NCBI GenBank assembly: GCA_033064195.1
Contig: JARBJD010000056.1
Coordinates: forward strand, 1 to 64,000
Reading direction: 5' to 3'
Source of the DNA: Blattamonas nauphoetae
Taxonomy: Eukaryota > Preaxostyla > Oxymonadida
Length of the DNA: 64,000 nt
In this document: positions 51,501 through 61,400 of the stretch, one piece after another
Position numbering within the stretch: the first letter of the stretch is position 1
Layout: every line of letters begins with the position of its first letter
Notes under the pieces: generated by a model
Seen by the model: the letters and a program-made list of their open reading frames with translations, nothing else
Told to the model about the DNA's origin: nothing
Database searches by the model: none
Made by a program: the position numbers and the translations under genes

Positions 51501-52881
51501 CAGTCTGGTTCTTACCCGCCCACGTGGCTCAAACCCGCCCATAAGGCCCTTTTTTCGACCCTATTTCTCCGTATTTCCCAAATAACTCCGGACCCATAAA
51601 TTTTTGGGTCTCAAAAATTTTTGGATGGGTCTTCATCACGACCTCACAAATCACTTGAGATAGGAATCGAACCTCCAGGACAGGATCCCAGACCTGTACG
51701 ATCTCTGCAAGAAGCATGGTTTGACCCCTTTTTTGACCCAAAAAAAGGTTGTCCTTAACATTTAAGCTTAGAGAATCCGAACTTCATGACCACTTTTCTC
51801 CACGCCTGTTCAAGATTTTTCTTTCTCGTTTGATTTATGGTGGTTTGGGATGGTTTTCTCTCGAAATGACAATTTTTTGAAAAATGAAAAATCCTGGGGG
51901 GAGCTGGGCGAAAAAATGGGGTAAAAAAGTGATTTCCCTGTATATTAAGCTTAGGGTCTGGAAAACTTGTTTTGATCATATCTCCACAACCAGACATAGT
52001 TTGGACATGAAGTTTTCACCAATATGGATGTTTGGTGGGATACTAATTTTTTCTGAAATTTTTGAGAATTTTCGATGGTTTCCTATTTTGGAGGTCGAAG
52101 CCGATTTCATCTATTTTCTCCGTAAATCGCACCTTTCTCATTCGATTTCAGGAATTAAGTCAAAAAAATGTGATCAGAGTCATTGGGGGTCGTGTTCACA
52201 TCGTGTTGACGCGATTTCTCCCAAAAATATTCGTTCATAGAAAAGAAAAACATCAGCTGAGTTACAACCGACCAAAATTTGGAGCGACCTCCAAAATAGG
52301 AAACCATCGAAAATTCTCAAAAATTTCAGAAAAAATTAGTATCCCACCAAACATCCATATTGGTGAAAACTTCATGTCCAAACTATGTCTGGTTGTGGAG
52401 ATATGATCAAAACAAGTTTTCCAGACCCTAAGCTTAATATACAGGGAAATCACTTTTTTACCCCATTTTTTCGCCCAGCTCCCCCCAGGATTTTTCATTT
52501 TTCAAAAAATTGTCATTTCGAGAGAAAACCATCCCAAACCACCATAAATCAAACGAGAAAGAAAAATCTTGAACAGGCGTGGAGAAAAGTGGTCATGAAG
52601 TTCGGATTCTCTAAGCTTAAATGTTAAGGACAACCTTTTTTTGGGTCAAAAAAGGGGTCAAACCATGCTTCTTGCAGAGATCGTACAGGTCTGGGATCCT
52701 GTCCTGGAGGTTCGATTCCTATCTCAAGTGATTTGTGAGGTCGTGATGAAGACCCATCCAAAAATTTTTGAGACCCAAAAATTTATGGGTCCGGAGTTAT
52801 TTGGGAAATACGGAGAAATAGGGTCGAAAAAAGGGCCTTATGGGCGGGTTTGAGCCACGTGGGCGGGTAAGAACCAGACTG
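51501..52881. mobile_element. 1.38-kb palindromic mariner-like foldback element, copy 2
   Basis: The ends and body match 37568-38921, slightly longer mainly through homopolymer differences. The left flank ends TT and the right flank begins TA, so the TA duplication is not perfect here. The same box B-like GGTTCGATTCC occurs in both arms. The close match between two copies means the family moved recently. Confidence 0.88.
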
Positions 52882-53060
52882 TAGTCATCTTCTATCTGAC
52901 CAGAAGTGTTGTTTAAATCCACAGTCATCCGCACTTGATATTTGTGTGAACAGAGGAGATGAAAAAATGGCATCATGACGAATGAATGGAATAGAGACGG
53001 TGAATAAGATTCAGGACAGGATGAAGCCGCAGAAACAATGAGAAAACTGGTGAAACACAC
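52882..53060 (-). pseudogene. Possible continuation of the acidic gene beyond the insert
   Basis: A minus-strand frame reading into the insert: FHLLCSHKYQVRMTVDLNNT then SGQIEDDY. The last residues would fit before an acidic region. The support is only position and the short SGQIEDD stretch. Confidence 0.3.
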
Positions 53061-53985
53061 CTTGTTGATGTGTTGATGACATCATGGAAGATGTCGGACA
53101 GGGGCGAACGACGACTCTGGGTCGATCAAAACCGTCTTGAAACTTCTGACACTTTCATCTTATTATCCACGGATTAGTGTCAATTAAGAAATTGCTGGAA
53201 TTCTTTCAACCATATTTCTGTGTGATGTATTGATCTGACACTTTGAAGAAAACGGTGGTGACCAGGGATCGAAAAGTTCAACGTGCATGGATCGCTTCGA
53301 TTGTCTTGATTGAATCAACTTTTTCCACCAAATAAGGGCGTAGAAGTCGTGATGGAAGTGAAATCGGTCTGTTAAAGAATAATAGTGAAGAAAAATGAAC
53401 CTGGTTTGAGTGTCGCTGTTTTATCAGTTAACTGCACATAAATCATAGCAAGTTTGAAGCATACACATGTTAAAGTTGAGTGTGTTGATATTTGTTCTTC
53501 GAAATCGAGGTCAGGTGGATTTCTGCAACACTATTTGTGAAAGAGATCAATCAAGACATTCTATGATAGAAATGCTTGCATACAGCCTCTGAATGGCGGG
53601 TAGAGATGAAAATAGAAAAAATATGTTCGTTGTGTGCTCTATTCGCGAGCAGATCTCAAAGAAAACAGACCCAAATTGAGATCGTTTCAATTTACGGAGA
53701 TTTGACGTTAAGTCAAATACTCAGAACACAATCTGTTTGATAAGATGTCGAAATCAATCAAATCCTCAATTGAATCATCGAATCACTTTCATTATCGAGA
53801 TCAAGGACTCTGCCCATAAGCAACTGAAATGCCCCTCAAAAGCGATAACCACATAAAAGTTCTGTGAAATTATGAAATGAAGAAAACACCAAGAACACTT
53901 AAGACGATGATTTATCAAAATCCAGACACTCCTTGTACACAAATCGCGCACTTCAACGTGAAATCAACGTACGCTCAACGCGAGA
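53061..53985. other. Intergenic region, no gene recognised
   Basis: A+T-rich with stops in all frames. No repeat or family was noticed. Confidence 0.5.
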
Positions 53986-53989
53986 CCAA

Positions 53990-54090
53990 CGGGAGAAAGA
54001 CCACCCGTGGCAGGTTTCGAACCCTGGTGGTGACACTGACCGAGCCATTTGGCTCGGTCACGCCAGTATAAGAGCCGGTCAGCCATGTCT
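53990..54090 (-). repeat. Dispersed GACCGG-type repeat with tRNA-like box B
   Basis: On the minus strand this reads ATGGCTGACCGGCTC, TATACTGGCGTGACCGAGCC and CAGGGTTCGAAACCTGCC, the last close to a box B. Related stretches occur at 49683-49765 (TATACTGGCGTGACCGGGG), 54578-54650 (CTGACCGGTCAG) and 58290-58335 (GGCCGGTCAG). It looks like a short dispersed element, perhaps tRNA-derived. Confidence 0.5.
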
Positions 54091-54156
54091 ACTGCTCGTA
54101 CCATATCAAGATCGGCAAGGGTGGACTTTCTGGGCCAAAAAACTCTAAGTAGTGGC

Positions 54157-54243
54157 AAAAAAGTTGTGCTCGGCGGGAGTCGAACCCCGAGCACAACAGT
54201 CGACAGAGGGGTTGGCTACCGCTAGGCCAAACGCGCCGCACGT
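54157..54243 (-). other. tRNA-like sequence with box A, box B and T-run
   Basis: On the minus strand, TGGCCTAGCGG fits box A, TTGGC/GCCAA can form a D-stem, GGTTCGACTCC is a perfect box B and six T follow. The acceptor stem pairs only in part (GTGC with GCAC) and the anticodon stem is poor. It is better called tRNA-like than a tRNA gene. Confidence 0.5.
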
Positions 54244-54249
54244 TCACTT

Positions 54250-54905
54250 CCAAAAAATTGGTGTCTTGAAGGGAGAACTGCAGTAGATTGTCACTTCACG
54301 ATACATCATGATCAATCGCTATGTTTTGAAAAATTGTAAGAAAATACGAGACATAAAGTTGAAATGAATCAAGAAAGCGTAAAGATGAAGTGATATAGTT
54401 CGCCGATCGACCTCATCAAACACGATCGAATGATCGTGACATTCTCTGAGACGATCTCGACAGTATTCTCAACATTTTGAAAAGAAAACGTGTTCACATC
54501 CATATTGGACAATTTATTATGAGAGAATAGCCTCGATGAACTACAATGTCACAACACACCTCGATCACCTTTGACTAGGCATGGCTGACCGGCACTGACC
54601 GGTCAGTTTTCACCGAAAAGTACTGACGGTCACTGACCGGAGAAATTTCTGAACCCATAGTCGAGAGATATCGTTTCTCCGAAGTGGTTTCCAAAACAAC
54701 CGAAATTCGAATCATTAACCAAAGAATCCTTGAATTTCCTTCGGATATGCCACAATTGATTTATTATCATTGCACTTCAGCTCTATCACTCTTATTTTCG
54801 GAGAGTAATTCCTCAAATGTTCAGAAAAAACAGTTACGGGCACAAGATCGAGCTTAACATCCTCTCTCAATAAAAAAGTGATAGCTGCCATATTGGATCA
54901 GTTCC
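54250..54905. other. Intergenic region with one dispersed repeat copy
   Basis: No gene. A GACCGGTCAG-type repeat lies at about 54578-54650 (CTGACCGGCACTGACCGG and CTGACGGTCACTGACCGG). The rest is A+T-rich. Confidence 0.5.
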
Positions 54906-54909
54906 TCGC

Positions 54910-57553
54910 TTATATTTGTCTTGCTTTGAGTTGAGTGGACGAGATCTGAACAATCCACTTCAGGCTGTCGAGGAGAGAGTCGATCCTCCATTCCGAACGA
55001 ACAGAGATGATGTCCGTTGTGTGGTTGAGTGAGTCAGTGCCGTTCCTGATTCTATCTTCAGAGTCCCAGATGTCACATCGAAGAGCGAGGAGGAAGGGGA
55101 CACCAATTTCATCGTGTTCGTCCCACTCAGTTCCAACAGCCCTCCCGAAACCGATCCAAACACGGCAGGAATGTCTGCATCTCCATTCCTGATTGTTCAA
55201 CCAGAAACCACAATCTTCCCCAACGACACTGAAATGGCTGGTTTGGTCTGCGAAGAGGCGAAGAGGATGGTTAGCGAGGAGAGAGTCAGGACAGATTCGG
55301 CTGAGGATGTTGTGAACTGACCCGTCTTCGAGAGTGTGATTGTGTTTCCAGTGATCATCGCTTTGTGTCCACCACACGAAAACGGCGTCGATTGGTCAAG
55401 AGCAGTTTGGAGTTCGAGCGTGATCGGATTCAGCTTTCCTTCCGTTTTCGAGTCATTCGCTGCTAGTCGGGTCTGAACAAGATCGATTGACGAGCAAGGA
55501 TTCACAGAGAAGCCACATAGCTCCCCATCGGACCCACTCGAACTTGCGAATCCTGTCGATCTCACATCAGCCAGGAACAGCACAAGAGGAATATCGTCTG
55601 ACGAGTTCACTGTGTTCCATCCTCGATGCATGTCCACCGGCGCTGCCGTTGGAGTGAGTGGGAAAGGCGAGAGGAATGTCATGCTTGTTTTGGTGATGGC
55701 TGAGGCCAGTGACTGTGCTTCCACAAACACTGCAGATCCACTCATAATCGCTGAGCATGATTCGAATGACGTCCCTGCTTCAACAGCGAATGAACCTGTC
55801 GATGAGAGCACAATCGACAAAGCTCCTCCCTTCCCAGACGACGAATACAATTTGAATGTCGTGTCTGCAACCGTCAGTTTCGATCCTGCTCCCAGCTGAG
55901 CCAGAATCACTCCTCCATCTCCCTCCGACGACACCGACTCGAACGAGCAGTTTGTAATTGACACAATCTGGTTGTTGTTTCCATTTGTGCTCAGGAACGC
56001 CCCTCCTCCACTTTCTGTCTGCCAGAGATCGTTTTGAATTCACAGCCAGTAGACACATACATTGTCGATGCTCCTTCCATTGTGATCATACTTGCCGAGG
56101 TCAATGTGAGCGACGACAACGCAATAGTGCTCAATTCAATGTTCCCTCCCGTTTGAGTGAGAAGAGATGACGACGACGAGAAGCGAACAGCGAAATCGAA
56201 CACGGTTCCTGATAGTGCGAGTCTCCCTCCTTCAATCTTGAACAGCGACGCCGTGTGAGCGGCTGAGGGAGGGTCGTGATTGTCACTGTGCTGGAGAGGG
56301 TCAGTGTGCTTCCTTTCACAACGAGCAGAGACTGTGAGAGCGATGAGGGAAGTGTGATGTCAATCGACGACAAAGTGAGTGAGCCAACTTCCACAATTAT
56401 CTGTCCATCAGATTCAAAAAGCAGTGATGCCTCAGAAGACGAAGAGATCGACGCACCTGTCTCAGGGCATTCGAGAAGAGTTGAGAGAGTGATGTTTGAG
56501 CCCAGGCTGATTTCGGTCTTCGTGTGAGTGAGCAGCGAGAAGGCGAAATCGAGTGACGAGCAAGGAAGACGCTCCTGACCACACTTTCCATGATCCCAGA
56601 ACCCTTCCGACATAAACACAGCTCCATTCGTGTGTGGATACAAATGATACCCAAGCGGTCCGATGTTCGTCGTGTTTATCGAATCTGACCAAAAACTTGC
56701 TCCAACTGAGCTTTAGTCATCGTGGTGTTCGTCCCAATCAGACTCGTCCAATCATCAGAAATGACAGCTCCCACAACTTGTCCCTCCAGAAACACTTCAT
56801 GACTTCCAGTCATCCCAGCTGTGCTGATCGACACACTCTTCATCACAACATCCCCAGACGAGAACGATTCGCGAGAGATGAAAACACTCTTCAGCGACAG
56901 TATCCACGCTCCACTCATCTTGACGAAGCTGCTGGTTCCAGAGAATGAAGGAGGGACGAATTCGACGCATTCGGGACGAAGAGATCCACCTTTCACATCG
57001 AAGAACGACTTCTGCCGAGATACTCCAATCTGTGAAGCTGTTTCTGTGAAGCCGAGTGAGGTGAGCGAGAGAGAGCCATCAGTAAGATGAGCAAAGCTCT
57101 GAGCGGTCGATTGCATGACCATCAGCGAACGTGCTGAACCCAACCCAGTGACAGTGATGGTCTTCTTGCTGGTGATGGAGAGAGTGATTGACACCCGACA
57201 CTTGTTGACCAGCAGAACTGCTCGTCTGTTCCATCTTCTGGGTCGATTGTGATGGACGCTGCGTGAGGGAGAAAGACAGTTGATATGTCTCCATTGACTG
57301 AAGAACGCGGTGATGAACAGACGCTGAACGACGACGCGATGGGAGTGGTGAGGGAGACACTCGACGATGAATCGATGAAGAGCGACGAGGCCGACTGCCC
57401 AGCACAGTTTTCGAAGAGAAGACCAGAGAGGGCCAGAGTGTCGCAGGATGTGATTGAGAGTGCGACAGACATCGAGACAGATTGAACAACTGCTTGTTTC
57501 ATCTGTCGTGACTCTTCTTCTGCTGCAGGTTTTTCCTCTATTGCTTCTTTCAC
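54910..57553 (-). pseudogene. Secreted-type beta-helix (pectin-lyase-like) host pseudogene
   Basis: The minus strand shows right-handed beta-helix repeats over about 880 codons: LSGLLFENCAGQSASSLFID, SITLSITSKKTITVTGLGSA, SIDITLPSSLSQSLLVVKGS, VSITNCSFESVSSEGDGGVI and SGKGGALSIVLSSTG. They lie in successive frames: 57553 to about 57195, 57194-56677, 56692 to about 56130, 56203-55991, 55964-55197 and 55377-54910, so about five frame changes are needed. A CSS-LDFA block (near 56570) is the conserved start of a repeat module also seen in the gene at 58470-64000 (CLTIPFA, CSSLDS). It is a decayed relative of that surface protein. Confidence 0.72.
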
Positions 57554-57559
57554 GTCTAC

Positions 57560-58465
57560 GACTGAGAAAATGTGATATTTTTGGACGCAGTTCAGTTTGA
57601 CATCAGTGAAACTGGAATTCCTAAAAGAAAGATAGAACCGAGTTTTTCACTTTCTTAATGAGTCGGGGGAGGAGATTGTACATTTGGTATCTTGTATTCT
57701 CCAATCGGGTGCGACTGACAGTGGATCGATGATATCTTCGTTTCTGAGCAACAATAAGAAAGAAAAGTGATGTGATGAATTAAGAATGATGCATGATACC
57801 AAAGTCTTCACAGATAATAGTGACAAATAAGCAGATTCGCTCGTTCGAAACGAACAAAGTTGAGCCTTGTGATTTGCTTTCGATCTGAACCTTCCCAACA
57901 GCTGGAATAGCTGCAGTTGGTGATTATCAAGTCCGTATCTTCCGTCTCTGATAGTTGGGCTTGCAAAACGCTATCAGACGAGACAGCTTTGAGGAAGACG
58001 AGGGAGAGGTTGGATCTGCGTGTATTCTAAAGAACAATGAGAAGGTGGCAGAAAAAGAGAGAAATAAGCGTCTCAAATGCATGAATAAGGTAGAGAAGAA
58101 TATAGTGAGACTATTGAGCTCTAAATATTCATAAAGATGGTGATCAAGATGTGCATTGCACAAACAAAAGAAATGAGGCTATCAAACGGTTTCAGGAAGA
58201 TTCTCTGGACATGTAGTTTTGCCGAGTTTCGACTTTTAGGGAAATAGCTCACAATTAAAAGATATATCGAGATCTGACCCTTTGAAGTTTTTTGAACTGA
58301 CACTGACCGACACTTTTGGCCGGTCAGACAAGCCTACCTTTGACCCAGAAAGTCCACTCGTGCCTCAAGATCGACAAACTTCGAAACTTCCAGTCAGGAC
58401 GAATTAGCAACGAATTGTTTCCCAAAACTCAAGTATGGGTCTAAGATCACTTTTACATCTTCTTT
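57560..58465. other. Intergenic region between divergent beta-helix genes
   Basis: No gene was recognised. A GGCCGGTCAG-type dispersed repeat fragment lies at about 58290-58335. The promoter of the 58470 gene should lie in the last 100 bp, but I see no distinctive motif. Confidence 0.5.
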
Positions 58466-58469
58466 AGCA

Positions 58470-61400
58470 TTGAATATGCTTCTACAACAACTAGTGTTTC
58501 TATTACTCATATGGACTTCAGTCCGCTCAAGTTTGGATGTCCTTACATCCTCTTCGTGGCTCTCCCTCGAAGACAAACTCGCTCTTAATTCTAAATCGTC
58601 ACGAAACCAGGAAGCCAAGGCGAATAGTCTCCTTTTATCAGCCAACACCTTCCATGGAAGCAATATCGAATTGTTTTCACATTCGCTGGCGATAACTGGC
58701 CAAAACACGATGATTGTTCATTCGTCAAACATGATGAACTCTCACTCGAACACGAAAATGAACTTCGCCCGACCTGCAGCCTCGCCAGAATCATCGTTCA
58801 TTTTTTTACTGTGCAACATGACGTTTTCACTGGATTCAGTGAAGATCAATCTTGGAAACGAGGCTGTTCAATCAACGCACATCGAATCTGAGGATGGCAG
58901 AGAGCAAAACCGATGGACATCAGTTTATTGTGCATCTGCAGAAGATTCTACAATTCATCTTTCAAATTGCGACTTAATCACCGCTGCGAGCGACTCTCTA
59001 TTTCTCGTTCGTTCATCGTTGGGAAATGATGATTCGGCCTCGTCACTCTCAATCACGAGTTGCCGGATCGATTCCACGAGTGGGACGTTTGGCTCGTTCA
59101 CAAAGATGGAAGTCGCGCCTCATACCTCGTTGTGGACGGATGTTCAGATTTCAGGACTTTTGCTGGACTCTGTCGAATCGGTGAGCACAACAGGGCTTGC
59201 CTCGTCGGTGGGATCGAATAGCTACGGAATGTCGTTGGACACCAGTCTGATTTCGTGCTCGTTGACAAACATCACGTCGAAAAAGGAAATCCACCAAAAC
59301 TCGTTGCCTTGGTCATCGCTCACTCAACGTGTTGTTGGTTCGTCATTCGAAGAATCAGACAACACACTGTACGGGACGGCCATCGTCAAACTTGGCGATT
59401 CCCAGACCTACCTTGGTTTGAACACAACACTGAAGCAATGTGTAAACAACGATGAACCCGAACCGGAGCCCACAGAAGTTGTGTATACAAACTCATACAC
59501 CACAACGACCCCTGCTGGCGTACTCAGACCACCAGCAACCATGACATCAATCAAGTTACTTACGTGCACCTTCACCTCAGTGGAACCGACAAGCCATTTT
59601 CCAGCTATTTTAATCGAGAAGTACAGTGGAGTGGTCACTTACAAAGATTGTACTTTCGATGTTGAACTGAAGACCCATTACCAAATCCAGTCTAACCTCC
59701 AACCACTAATTGGAAGCTCAAGCCGTTTTATTGTGGAAGGGTGCACTTTTAAGGTAACTACAAATCGTGACACTGGACTAGGAATGTATACCCTCCGAAC
59801 TGACCACAGTATGGACGTCACCATCACCGACACGATATTCACAACGAAGAATGAAAACTCTTACTCTGGGCAGGCAGCACTTTACACACAATACTCACAT
59901 TCTCCCGTCCAAATCGCTGGATGCACTTTTCTTCGCCAGAACTACACTGGCGAGGGAGGAGCTCTGATGCTCGATTACACTCTCATGCACATGTTCGATA
60001 CCCTTTTCGAGGGCTGCTGTAGCGAGCGGCCATTCTGGAGGGGCACTCCGAGCAACCGGATCTGCACTATTCTTTCACCGCTGCAGATTCCGCAACAATT
60101 ATGCGCGACTCCGCGGAGGTGTCATGCGTTTATCGTGGAACAGATTTATCTTCTTTGAGGATTGCCATTTCGAGGAAAACAAGGCAGACGAAAATGGACA
60201 TTGGAGAGGCAATGACATCTTGGATTGGAACAGTCATCTGAAACCGTATTCCCCAGACACGATGGTCAGTTGCACGTCGACTTCAGCATCCAACAAAATC
60301 GGGTATTACACATCGGCTTCACAAAATGGAAACATTACAATTGAGGGCCTCTTGCTTCCAGACCCATCGCAAGCAGCTCCAGCAACAAAACATGTTTTTG
60401 TGAGTGGATCTGGGTCGGACAAAGAGGGGGAAGTGGCGAAGACGGATTGTGTGAGCGAGAAACCGTGTTTGACGATTCCATTCGCAATCGGAATCCTGAC
60501 GAAAACGACGGGCGGAGTGGTGGAGCTGGGCGAAGGGACATTCACCGACGAAGCGAGGACTATCACATCGTGGATCGACATTGTTGGGAAGGGATGGCTG
60601 GTGAACAACACAGTGTATACGATCCTGGAACTGAAAGGAACAACAGTGAAAGAGGCAGGGAACGCAACAATCAGAGCAGTGTCATTGAAACCAGCGAAAG
60701 ACTACACAGGAACTCTGCTCACTCTGGAGTCGACCACAGCGACACTCCGCCTCTCGTTTGTTCGTTTGGAATGCATCTCCAACTATCAATCCACTCTGAT
60801 CTCAGCCAACGGAGGGAGTCTGACAATGAAGAAATGCGACTTCAACACCATTTCTCTCATCGACCAGCCAGCCATGACAATCACAGGTGACACCCCACTG
60901 CACATGCTCTATGTTTGGTTCACGTTCGTTTCCAGCTCGTCTCCGACAGGTCCCAGCTGCATCGACTCGTCCAGCACGAACTTCATGAATTTCACAAACT
61001 GTGATATCGTCCGATGTCGTTCGAGCAGTCCAGCCGGAACCATCAAACTGACAGGCCTAACCACGTCGAAGTTCCTCTTCAATACCACGTTCTTCTCGAA
61101 CAACACAGCAAATACGAATGCCGACGGAAGTGTGAATAACTCAGCACTCACTCTCTACGGGAATGACCTCGCTTACTCTGGAATATTTGCCTCAGGATCC
61201 AAAGTGGATGGAACATCTCGTTCAGACAGTCCATTCCCTCACATTCTGATCAACGAGACGTCAACTGAAGACATGTACCAGCCCTCAGTCACATATTACT
61301 ATTATGCCAATGACATGGTACTCGCGAACAGATTGGAAGTTGCTTTCCCCCTGGATGCCTTTCCAGGGTTTCAAGAATGCATTGATCGGGTCAGAACAGG

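Noticed and set aside
50014-51544. Long plus-strand frames opposite the acidic gene (Ser- or Phe-rich)
   Set aside because: They are the complements of Glu/Asp codons and show only low-complexity composition.
52062-52406. Small frames inside the mariner-like palindrome as a transposase
   Set aside because: They are short, mirrored between the arms, and show no DDE/D pattern.
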